Shown here: piece by piece, positions 27,265 to 37,976 of the stretch
Position numbering within the stretch: the stretch's first letter is position 1
Layout of the letters: each line of letters starts with the position of its first letter
Assembly (NCBI GenBank): GCA_051294375.1
Contig: CM119263.1
Coordinates: forward strand, 17,156,171-17,220,170
DNA from: Paraspadella gotoi
Taxonomy: Eukaryota; Chaetognatha
Reading direction: 5' to 3'
Length of the DNA: 64,000 bases
Notes under the pieces: generated by a model
The model's database searches: none
What the model was told of the DNA's origin: nothing
What the model saw: the letters and a program-made list of their open reading frames with translations, nothing else
Program-made: the position numbers and the translations under genes

Positions 27265-29395
27265 CGTATTTCTGTATTTCAAAGTATCTCTGTCCTTATT
27301 CTTTGCCTTCTGTGTTGTCTTCACTTTGTTTGCTTCCAATCGATCGGGACATTTGTTTGTTCGGTCTCTTCTCATTTGTTTGTTGACAATGGAGCCTCGT
27401 TACAAGTTCGGCTATTGTGTTGTTCTTTTTTTTTCCCCTTTTGGTCGGACTGAGTTAGGCAGGGCACCTTTCGTCGCCCCTCGTCGCTAATTACAAATTG
27501 ATGATAAGCAAAGATAAAAAACAGAGCAACGCCAATAAAGTAGGATTAATTGGATCGACTTTGGGTAAAATCCAAAACAACGATACGAACTATTCCGTGG
27601 GTTATCACGCCGATAATTTTGTTTTCTGATGCTTTTTGGCTTCGACCAAACTGTTCAAAACTGTTCCAACAAAAAGCAAATCAAATTCATCAAGCCTCAA
27701 ACCTTTATTTTGACTGGATACTTTAAATTCAGAGTTTCCCCAAACTTTAGCGCAATCCGGGTCGTTTTTCAGGACCCGGTTCATTTTCACTCTCTCACGT
27801 TTTTTTTATTTCCCTTTTCTTTTTCACCCTGATTTTATTTGTTTTTTCAGGCCTCACCCTTCAAAATCGAGTAAATTGGGGCAAAGAATCAAAGTTGAAC
27901 CAAAGTTTATCGTTGTTGTTAGCGTCGTTGTTGTCGCGAAAGTCGCCTTGTTTTTTTTTGTTTTTTTTTTTTTTGTTTTTTGTTTTTTTCTTTTTTTTGC
28001 TCGAGCTAAAAGGTGAAAAACCTGGGAATTCAATCTCAGCAGAGAGTAATTAGAAACGTGAGAAAGAGAGAAAGAGTGAAGTGGACCCAATCAAGGTAAC
28101 AGAAAGAAAAACTTTTAAAGCTTTTGTTAGAAAGTTTAAATTCGCTTTCAAGTCCGTGAAGACAAAGTGTAGTTTGACGTTTACTGTTACTATAATAATA
28201 TAATTACATTAGTAGAGACGAAAAGCTTTTCAAGGAAAATGGATATTAGCTATTGCGTTGGGAGGAAAACGGTTTGAACCATTCTGAATTTAAAACTAAT
28301 GAACCGTAACCATAGAATATTTCTGATTCGGAAAATTAATCAATACTCTATCGATATTTGATGGAAAAAAAATACAGAGAGTGAGACAGAAACGGACTCA
28401 CAGTCAGAGATAGATATTTCAAAGGGAGAATGAATTTTTATGAGAATAATTTAAAGTAAACGTCGTGATATCTTGGAACAAAGAATACATTCGAGACTCC
28501 CTCATTGTAAAAAAAAGGACAGCGGCTTTGTCGACGACGTCGATAACGACGACGACGGCAACGACGACGACGGCAACGACGTCGAACAATGAACGAGCGT
28601 ATTTTCGGATTCTTGGCAACGCCGACACCCGCACCATACGCGCCTCTCTTGGCCAAGAATCAGAAAGACAGTCGCAAATTCGACAACGACGACGACAATG
28701 TCGTCCACAGCGAAAATTTCAACTGTGAACGAGAAAACGACTTCCCATTGGCAAAGGCTGAAGCCTAGAGGGTTTTTGGTCTTGAAAGAGGCGACAGTGA
28801 GTGAAGTGGGGAAGGGGGTTCGTGAGGGTGAAAGGAAAAACCTTTTTGGCTAAAGGAAAATGGGTTAGAGAAGTCTACAAAAAATATTTGTTCATGGATA
28901 TGGGGGAAAATAGAAATTAAAAAAGGTAGAAAATTGTAGCCGGCAATTTAAAGATAATGGCCGGAGTTGGTGGGAATTTTAAAAAAATTAAAGGAGAAAA
29001 ACTTTTTTTTTTAGAAAGAATTGAAAAAGGAGTTAAAAAATTCAAAGACATTTTCGAGGTACGGACAGGGGAGCAGTAGAAAAAAATTAGGTGTGAACAA
29101 GATTGCCAACTCGAGCGCCGCCTCGCGTCGGGACGCAAGAAATGGCGAAACATTAAAAGAACTCCAGGGAGGGACGCATTTGAATTTCCAGCGACGCAGC
29201 AGCCGAGCGGGACTGCTGCAATGCTGCATGGCTCTTCGTTAATGAAGAGAAGCGGGGTAGAAAAGTGAATATGCCTCTTTTTAAAAAAAAAAATTGAAAA
29301 ATTGAAAAATGAAATTAAGGACGCAGGAAGTAATGATCAAATTGAGAAATTAAATTTAAAACACTTGAAAAACATCTGTTTATTCAGATTGAGGT
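25030..29395. repeat. large direct repeat, copy 2
   Basis: Second copy of 18463-22915, including CT/GA tracts at 25555-25628, 26610-26702 and 27187-27261 that differ in length from copy 1. It starts inside a TCG/CT-rich stretch. Confidence 0.85.
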
Positions 29396-30012
29396 ACATA
29401 GCAATTCTTTCCTACAGAGAATTAAACTTTAAGTAAGCAGTTCAAGATATTTTTTGAACCAAAACTGCGCATAATTTATTTAAGATTCGCGGAACGGTTT
29501 TTGTTGTTGACGAAAAAAAAAAGGTCAACGGAGAGAAAAGCTATTTGTATCGGAATTGGTCGCCGAAGCCGATGCGGAAGGGCGGAAGGGCGGAAGGGCG
29601 GAAGGGTGGAAGGGCGGAAGGGCGGAAAGGCGGAAGGGCCTTTGGAAATCCAAGGACTACAACGCCAGGACCACAACACGCCCAGATCTTTTTGTCATTT
29701 CCTCGAGTTTTACTCGGAGTTAAAATTCTGGAGGAAAGAAGGAAAAAAGACGCTAACGCGTTCCTAATGGGACCCGATGCCAGTCTGGCCCGGGGAAGAG
29801 AGAGAGAGAGANNNNNNNNNNNNNNNNNNNNNNNNNNNNNNNNNNNNNNNNNNNNNNNNNNNNNNNNNNNNNNNNNNNNNNNNNNNNNNNNNTAAACATC
29901 TGCTTTGGCATGAAAGCCACCTCGTTAATCAAGGCGGCAAAGGACGGCTGAAGACGAAGAGAGAGAAGAGAAGGTTAATAACCGTCGATGATAAAAAGGG
30001 TAAGTGAATAGA
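29396..30012. repeat. second copy of the 24395-25020 segment
   Basis: Parallels 24395-25020, including the GGGCGGAAGG-type minisatellite (29573-29640 versus 24580-24650) and the candidate exon ending in GTAAGTGAA. It is interrupted by an 81-base N gap, then passes into unique DNA after 30012. Confidence 0.8.
29812..29892. other. assembly gap (81 N)
   Basis: Undetermined bases inside the third repeat segment, at a GA tract. Confidence 0.99.
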
Positions 30013-30101
30013 GAGAGAAAGGTCGAGATCGTTTGAGGTAAATCTTCGACGAACGACCCCGTTGACCTGTAGGTTAGAGAGAGAGAGAGAAGGACGAGAG
30101 A

Positions 30102-30146
<45 letters not shown>

Positions 30147-30868
30147 CGTCTCTCCAAGTCCAGTGGAATTGTTTTGGAGATTGATGCTACTGAGACTGTT
30201 TTTTGTGCGTCTTTCGTTTCTCGCGGAAAAATAACGATTTCGATAACCTCAGTACCGATTAATCTAGATGAAAACATTCTGTTGAAAAGCTTTTCCATCG
30301 CCGCGGGAAAATTTTTGCAAAGGTTCTTGAAAACGAAGCGTTCAATTTTAGCTAGGGCTTACGAGCGTCAATATATATACCCTCCTTTTTTTTTAATCAT
30401 AAAAATACAATTTCACAACTTCTTTTTCTTTCCAAACATTTATTTCAGATCTATGCCATATCATAATCCTTATGTCTTAACCCTTTTCTTCAACAGACTT
30501 CTTTACTTTTTCCTCCCACTTTGCTGATTTCCATCTTTTTTTTTCCTTCCTCAAAAACTTTTTTCCTTTTTTTTTTTACATTGGTCCTCCCTTGTTTTTC
30601 CATCCCCTTAAATTCTTCCCTCCTTCTTTCTCCATGTTTACCTCTCGAATTATTGTCCGGAAAATAGAGAATTTCTCTCTCGCGGCCTTAAGAGCCCCTC
30701 ATTTTGGTTTCAGTGGAAAGGGAATAAAACTTCGGCGGAAATAATAATAAAAACTTCGCGGGGATATAACAATCGCGGCGCCACCCGACCGAGTGCGTTG
30801 TGTCACCGAATTTTTACCCAATTTATCCGCCAAAACTCGGAATGTTTTTTCTCTTCTTTTTTTTTTTT

Positions 30869-31051
30869 NNNNNNNNNNNNNNNNNNNNNNNNNNNNNNNN
30901 NNNNNNNNNNNNNNNNNNNNNNNNNNNNNNNNNNNNNNNNNNNNNNNNNNNNNNNNNNNNNNNNNNNNNNNNNNNNNNNNNNNNNNNNNNNNNNNNNNNN
31001 NNNNNNNNNNNNNNNNNNNNNNNNNNNNNNNNNNNNNNNNNNNNNNNNNNN
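30869..31051. other. assembly gap (183 N)
   Basis: Undetermined bases following a poly-T run. Confidence 0.99.
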
Positions 31052-31208
31052 GGTCTAGACGAGAAAGAGAGAGTTAGTTGCGGAGGTCCTTCTCTACATG
31101 ACTCAAATGCATAACTCGAAGTAAGTTGCATCATTGTAAAAATTGTTAAACCATATTTGTCTTCTTTTTTTTTTTTGCAGTATGTAAGGAGCATTTTATC
31201 GGAATGGG

Positions 31209-31392
31209 NNNNNNNNNNNNNNNNNNNNNNNNNNNNNNNNNNNNNNNNNNNNNNNNNNNNNNNNNNNNNNNNNNNNNNNNNNNNNNNNNNNNNNNNNNNN
31301 NNNNNNNNNNNNNNNNNNNNNNNNNNNNNNNNNNNNNNNNNNNNNNNNNNNNNNNNNNNNNNNNNNNNNNNNNNNNNNNNNNNNNNNNNNNN
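31209..31392. other. assembly gap (184 N)
   Basis: Undetermined bases; a further 10 N lie at 31485-31494. Confidence 0.99.
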
Positions 31393-33719
31393 AAATAAAA
31401 TTTCTGTTTTATTGTTATACAATTTATTGCTTTGCGTTACAAAACAAATTAAAAGAAAATCACCCAGTAAGTGAGGCGAACCTCNNNNNNNNNNCAAACT
31501 CTCATTTCCACTTCGGACTTTTTAACAATTTTTTTGTCATATCAAACTGGTCTTTTTACGCTAGTCTTTTATTTCCATTGTTTTATTTTCTTTTCTTTAT
31601 TTTTTTCTTTTTTTCACTTCTTTTCTCTTTTGTGGATTTTTTTGTTTTATCTGCTTTCCCCTTTATTTCTGCTTTTTTCCTTAATTTTGATTTCCTTTTT
31701 CCAATCATTCTATGTTTTGCATTAATATTTTGACTTATACCCTGTCGCGCTGACCGCCTATCCACTGTACCGCCCCCGACGCCGCCGTCTATCGGCAAAC
31801 CCGTCCGATCCCCAAACCGCTGCCCCTTCCACCCCCCCTCCGATCCCCCCTCCACCCCACAGCCACCGCCCCCGGCGCTCGCCGACGGCCGCGACCGGAA
31901 ACGAATCCTCGAAACGTCGCGTCCTTGCGTCGCCAGCGGAGAAGCGCTGACCCGGATTCCAAGAATTGGACGGCGACGAGAAGAATGATGTTGACATTCA
32001 CGCCGGGGGACGCTGTTGCGGGGGAGGTTGGGGGGGAGGGGGAGGTTGATGGGGGAAGGGAGGGGGACGAAGATGAAGGAGGGACAGTTCGAGTGGGAGA
32101 AGAATCGAGGGAGGCTAATTGGGGTATAGTAGAAGAGGAGCAATTGATAGAGCGGTTGATTTTGGAAGAGGAGCTATCCGCTATGTAGTCGGCTGAATAG
32201 AGAGGAGAACATAACGGTTGTGGTTATGCTGACGTGATAAATGAAAGGGAAGAATGAGCGGATGACGACAAGTGATTGAGGGAAAGTGAGAATCATTTGG
32301 ATATGAGAATGTGATCAGTGGATGGTAGGTTATACACAATATACAGGGTGTGGTGATAAAAAGTCAGTTTTGGTGATTTGTAATGATAAAAAAATTCTTA
32401 TGTAAAACCTAATTTATTTACTAGTGTAACTATTATAATCAACAAAGCCGTCTTTCAAAATTTTATAACCTGATTGCTCTTCGTTTTGATTATATTAGAT
32501 TTTTTGCGGATGACTTCCGATTGAAGTCCCTGTAGAAACAGCGAAAGCCGAGCCAAAGCTACGTCCAATGAGAAGGAGCAAGCCATGAGGTGTCGTTTGT
32601 TTTTGAAAAGTCAAAGAGATCGAATGAAAACCTAAGAAAGTGTTTTACATGACCAAAAAAAAAATGTTTTTTTCTGTTCTCGAGATTCTCACCTCTATTT
32701 TGGTGAGGTGGAGAAAGTTGACCTTCCGACGAGTTGGCTGACGGGTTCATTAAAGTGAGGTCATCGACTCCGCTGATTTTTCCAAACGAACGATGAAGAC
32801 GATCGAAGTTAAATTTACATTTTATAATTAATACAAAATTCATAATCCAATGGTTTTTGTAGTTAGTAACTGAACATTCAAAACGCAAAACAAAACACGT
32901 AATTATATTTTTAAAAAAGTCTTTTTCAGTTAGTATAACTGTAACATTAGGCCGAGAATCTCTGTTTTTTCCCCTCGATTCGTTTTTCTTTCCAAAGTCC
33001 CACTTTTTTTTCCAATTCCCTTCATCCCTTTTTCTTTTCTTTTCCCTAAAAAACAATCTTTACCCGAGACATTCATCGACGCGGCATCATCAGCACGTCC
33101 CTTCCACTGGCGCAATCGGCACGCCCTCGCCGTCAAACTCATTTACATGCATTTGTCTCTTCTTTTTTTTTCACTAGATTGTTTTGTATTCTCGACGTCA
33201 TTTTCCTTGTTCAATTTGTTCTTTTGTTTCCTCGGTTCGTTTTTTGCTGTCATCAGTCATGTTCCTCGTTCACTATGATGTGAATGTTTTTGACTCGATC
33301 AATCGCGATCGATCGTTTGTAACGTCGATCGCTACGATTTCCCGCCAAATTAATCCCATTTTCAAACAAAACGATGAACCGTAAAAAAAACTAAAATCGG
33401 CGAGCGTGAGAAAGAAAATCAACTCTAAACTTTCCCGACGCCCTCTCGCGTCGTTTTCTTCGACGCACTCATTTTAAAAAAAGGTGCGCATAACGATCCG
33501 TTTTCAAGATTCCTCGCACAACGGCGCCCTAACGACGCTAACGGCCGCCACCGTATCCAATCGTACTCATCGTCTCCTTGAGCGTCGTCGTTCTCGTTAG
33601 AGTTACGTCAATAACAACCTTATTGTCTTCGCCATTTTGATTTCCTTACGCGAAAAAAAAATGAGAAAAAAATGAGGAAATGACTGAAAAAAAAAGAAAA
33701 GAAAAAGTCGATCGTCTTC

Positions 33720-33961
33720 GTCGTCGTCGTCACCCTTTTCTCTCAACGTTTTCTTCACAGTTTTCCTTCTTGTCGTCGTCGTCGTCGTCGTCACCCTTTT
33801 CTCTCAACGTTTTCTTCACAGTTTTCCTTCTTGTCGTCGTCGTCGTCGTCGTCACCCTTTTCTCTCAACGTTTTCTTCACAGTTTTCCTTTCTTGTCGTC
33901 GTCGTCGTCGTCGTCGTCGTCACCCTTTTCTCTCAACGTTTTCTTCACAGTTTTCCTTCTT

Positions 33962-33995
<34 letters not shown>
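33720..33995. repeat. four-copy compound minisatellite with lengthening TCG tracts
   Basis: A roughly 43-base pyrimidine-rich block starts at 33731, 33792, 33853 and 33921, giving periods of 61, 61 and 68 bases. Each block is followed by a TCG run, and the runs grow left to right (about 6, 6, 8, 10 units). Confidence 0.9.
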
Positions 33996-34785
33996 GTTCA
34001 GCGCCTAAGACAACGTCGGGTCCCCGAGGAGAAACTAAACTCCAGAACGTCATTTGTCTCCCCACATCTTTTTAAGTCGCGAGAGGCGACCTTAATGAGA
34101 ACATTTTGCGTTTTCTCGCTTTTGTTGGTGAAACTGCTTATCTACCAATAAGAATATCTGTGTGTAACTATGTGGCCATGATCATGTCACAATATTAAAC
34201 GTTAACGGGAGTTTTTTTTTTTTCATTATGAACACTGATGAACAATATTAATTAACAGCTCTTGGTTATTTCCGTAGATGACAAAAGTGATATATCCTGA
34301 AAGCATTTGAAAGTAATTGGTTTGTTAATTTTAAGCAAACGTTGAATTCTGTTGATTTGTAAGAGTCTTGTCAGCAAAAATGTTTTTTTATAGTCGAAAT
34401 ACCTACGAATCGACTACAGTGAAAGGAAAAGGATCCGGCCCTCGTTTACGAATCGTAATTGTCATTTGGGAGAACCAAGCAAGCCCATGCTCTCTCTCGC
34501 TCTTTACTCTTTAGCAAGTAACCGTCGAGCCGATTCCTTAGTCTGATGTGGCGTGATCGGAGATGTCATTAGCCGAAAAGTACACTCGTCGATCGTCCGT
34601 TCGTGAAGAATCGGTTTTTCTTTCTTTCTTTTTTATATTTTTAAAATAAGTTGAATAAAGATTTCTTTCTTTTTTTTTTTTAATAATTTGGGAAAGAGTT
34701 TTCTTTCTTTGACTTTTTTCTTTTCTCAGAAGTTGAAAAGGTTAGAAAGTAAAAAAAAATTTATTCTTTCTTCTACATTCTTGCC

Positions 34786-34804
34786 TGCCTGCCTGCCTGC
34801 CTGC

Positions 34805-34884
<80 letters not shown>
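34786..34884. repeat. graded tetranucleotide array: CTGC, then CTTG, then CTTT
   Basis: Contiguous tracts of CCTG/CTGC units (about 5), CTTG units (about 8, with one slip) and CTTT units (about 8), each differing from the previous one by a single C-to-T step. Confidence 0.9.
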
Positions 34885-34885
<1 letters not shown>

Positions 34886-35559
34886 TTTTCTCTCTTTCTC
34901 CGTAAACCCGCTTCCGGATCGATGAGCAATCTTGTCGATTCTTCTTTCCACGATCCTATTTCCGTTTCCCTTCGGAGGACAACACCCACCAACCATTCTC
35001 TGCCGATTTGCGGAAACATTAGTTGCCTTCTCAAAAGACGAAGACGGCGATGACGACGACGACAACTACAACAACGATTCGAGAACAGACCGTTTTAAAT
35101 TTCCATCATATAACAAATTGAACAAAGGCAACAACGAAAACGACGGTAAACATCGTCGACGTTGTGACAAAAGGTATGAAAGCAAAAAAAACAAACTATT
35201 TGACAAGAAAGAAAATCCGAACAATGAAAAGGATCAAGGGATATCGACCGGAGAATATATACGGCTTTCTTTGATTTCAACCGTTCGTGTATTTTTTTAT
35301 AAAAAAAAAAAAAAACTTAAAAAATTAAGAAACTTCGCCTTCAACTACATCAGCGAGAAAGAAAAGAAAAAACAATAAATGTTAAGTTCAGTTCTTTTTG
35401 TTTTTCAGGCTAACGTGATTCCCGACTTTTCGGTTTTGTTTTTTCAAATTTTTTTTTCGTTTTTCCCTTTTTTTTTCTTCTCAAAGGTCGAAAGCGATTA
35501 TGGTCGCGTTCGACGCCACCTCGGACACTAAATCGGAGCCAAATCGCTTTTTCCGCTTC

Positions 35560-35640
35560 GACCCGTTGCCGACCCGTTGCCGGATAGTTGCCGACCCCTT
35601 GCGGACACGATGCCGAACGGTTGCCGACCCTAGCGCCCAA
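35560..35640. repeat. short degenerate minisatellite with TTGCCGACCC core
   Basis: The core TTGCCGACCC or close variants recurs about six times at 10-17 base spacing within a GC-rich stretch. Confidence 0.6.
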
Positions 35641-37976
35641 CTTTTCTTTGACCCTGCGACGGCGTTTTCTCTCTCGACCCTGGCGTGGCGGCGCCCTCTG
35701 TGTTTGACCTCCCTTTGGCGCTGATCACAATCTTCGCGTCGATCGCGCCCTCGGCGGTCGCCATCTTGTGGAAACCGCGTCGTGTATTGCACCGACTGGC
35801 TTGCTGCGAGCGTGACTCTCTCGTCAATGGTGTAAAAAAAAATACGAGGAATGCTTCGGTTTGATGACCACTTTCCATGGATTATTGCATTCGTTCCATC
35901 ATAATTATGTCAAGTAGTTTTTTATGTTAAACTTGACATCTAAAAAAGAAAACATATCAGTTTTCTTTTTCACAAAACAGTGATGTTGACGCTCTTTTTT
36001 CCGCATCGATTTGTTCGTGATTGATTAACGAAAAAAGCCCGAATCCCTCGAGGCGAAAAAAAAAAATATCTCGTCGAGGAGAGAGAGATCCCGACTGAAG
36101 ACCACAAGGGGCAGAGGGTGAAAGTCATTCATCCCACCGAGGACTCTGACTAAAAAAAACCACCGTAACCTTGACAACAGCAAACGATTTTCGCGGCACG
36201 ACGCACGAAGCGTCGAAGCAACTTTTGCTGAAAACGTCGACGACCGTCGTGAACGAAAACCAAAACAGCGGCGCGCAACTTTATGGAGAATCGTTTACGA
36301 CGATTACCAAAACATTTGGCTAACTTTTGCCGATATCATTCGTCGTCTGCCAAATATCTCTTAGGAAAGTAGTTTGGCAAAGATATCGTTCAAATCTCGC
36401 GTCATCTTTTCCTCGAGTTTTCAATTTGTAAATAACTTGTTTTTCTACCAGCACCTTCTTTTTTTTTTCCCCTTTAACACACTGGTACACTTTTTTCGCT
36501 CACCTTTCATTTCTTAATCACTGCAACGTTCACCATGCTCCTTTTCAACATTTTTCACCTCCGCAACTACTCACCTCCTTTTCCTAACCGTTTTATATTT
36601 CCCATTTTGACTTTCTTTTTTCCATTTTCTCCCTCCACTTCCACTCCTTCTCTCCTCCCATTTCTGATTTCCCTCACTTCGGCATTTTTTTGTTTACCTT
36701 TCATTACTTCCTCACTTTTGCACTTCTTTGTTTACCTTTCATTACTTTCCAACTTCGGACTCTTCAGTGCAGTTTCCTCGTCCTTCAATCGACATGTTTT
36801 GGTTTCTTTCGCGGTTTTTTTTTCTCCTAGCAACGGCGGAAGCGAGAGACCAGACGGTTTCCTTCCAACCCAGAATCGCTTCTTTGCCCAAACATTATTT
36901 TTTTTTAACTTGCTTTCCCGACGGTCAAAGGTTAAGTGTCTTTGGTTGAAGAGTCTTTTCTTTCCAACTTAAAATTTAAGATGTCTTTTTCAAGACAGTT
37001 CATGAAAAATTTAGGTAAACTGCAGGTTATTACGATTAAACATCTCGCTGTTTTGTAATTATTTTATAATTATCTGTTGTCATCGTCACTTGCTGTTTAA
37101 GAAAAAAATTATGCGTTGCTCTACTTTTTTTTTCGGGCAACTCGTCAAAAATCTTGCTGAGATGGCATCGTAATACCGTTCTACGGATAAACAAAAGATC
37201 TCTTTTTTTTTAAATCACGCTTAAATTAAAGCTAAAACTCTTTTTTGTTAAATATTTTTTTGTAATTCGTAGTTTAAACTTAACAATTTTTAAACCTCAA
37301 ATATTTTTAGGAGGTCTGCTGGTTGAAGCGTCGAAATTTTAGTATGGAATACTTTGTTTAATACCTGCACTTCCCATTAATTCCAAAACGAATCTAAACT
37401 ATCTCCCTTTTTGAAAAAAATATGCCCGAAAGGCTAAGTGGATACATGAGAAAATGCAAAGAATATTTTGATAATTTTTTTTATAATATTAAATTTAAAA
37501 GGTTTTCCATCTTTTGTCTATTTTTCTTATCCACGAGAGCGAACTTAGCGCTAAGCCGGAGACGGTGGCGCTTAAAAAAAAACAAAATATAACCTAATCC
37601 TGCATTTGTGGCCTCGTTACTGTTTTAGTTTAGTTTAGTTTACTGTTTTACTGGCCTCGTCATTGTGTGAACCAATATCTAATCTGCACTTCAATTGTTT
37701 TATTAATTATTAACAATTTTTTTAATAAAATCAGTTAGAAGTTATTGGTAATTTGGTAGGAAATAAGTTTTGTGTGAAACAAGTGTAAGTATTTTTTCAA
37801 AAACTCGAGTAGCAGTACTCATAGTAAAAAAAACTTTTGTGTTTATAAAAAATATCGTTCATCGCTATGAAGTTAGATATATTTTTCGATGAAGGAATCA
37901 CCAAAAGGAAAAGTAAAACGTAAGACGTATGGCTTCGAAAATAGTTAGTTTTTATCTAATGATAAACAGAATTGAT

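Larger units (their letters stand above)
30013..37976. other. region without a recognised gene
   Basis: Holds a GA tract (30069-30145), four N gaps, a GC-rich block (31740-32190) with open frames on both strands but no domain, minisatellites at 33720-33995 and 35560-35640, a tetranucleotide array at 34786-34884, and AT-rich DNA at 36.9-37.9 kb. A 148-codon + strand frame at 34932-35378, rich in Asp, Asn and Lys, and a 186-codon - strand frame at 31583-32143 are unrecognised and probably not genes. The - strand gene at 37977 probably uses an AATAAA at about 37698-37703. Confidence 0.5.

Noticed and set aside
31583-32143. 186-codon - strand frame and overlapping 87-codon + strand frame in a GC-rich block
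   Set aside because: Both strands are open because of GC and simple-sequence bias; no motif distinguishes either.
33720-33995. Regularly spaced repeats resembling a CRISPR array
   Set aside because: The spacers are TCG runs rather than unique sequences, and the context is eukaryotic; it is a minisatellite.
34932-35378. 148-codon Asp/Asn/Lys-rich + strand frame
   Set aside because: Composition follows GAC/AAC-rich and A-rich DNA; no homologue recognised and no promoter or splice evidence.
36535-36972. 145-codon + strand frame
   Set aside because: Phe/Leu/Ser/Pro-rich product of a pyrimidine-rich stretch, with no domain.
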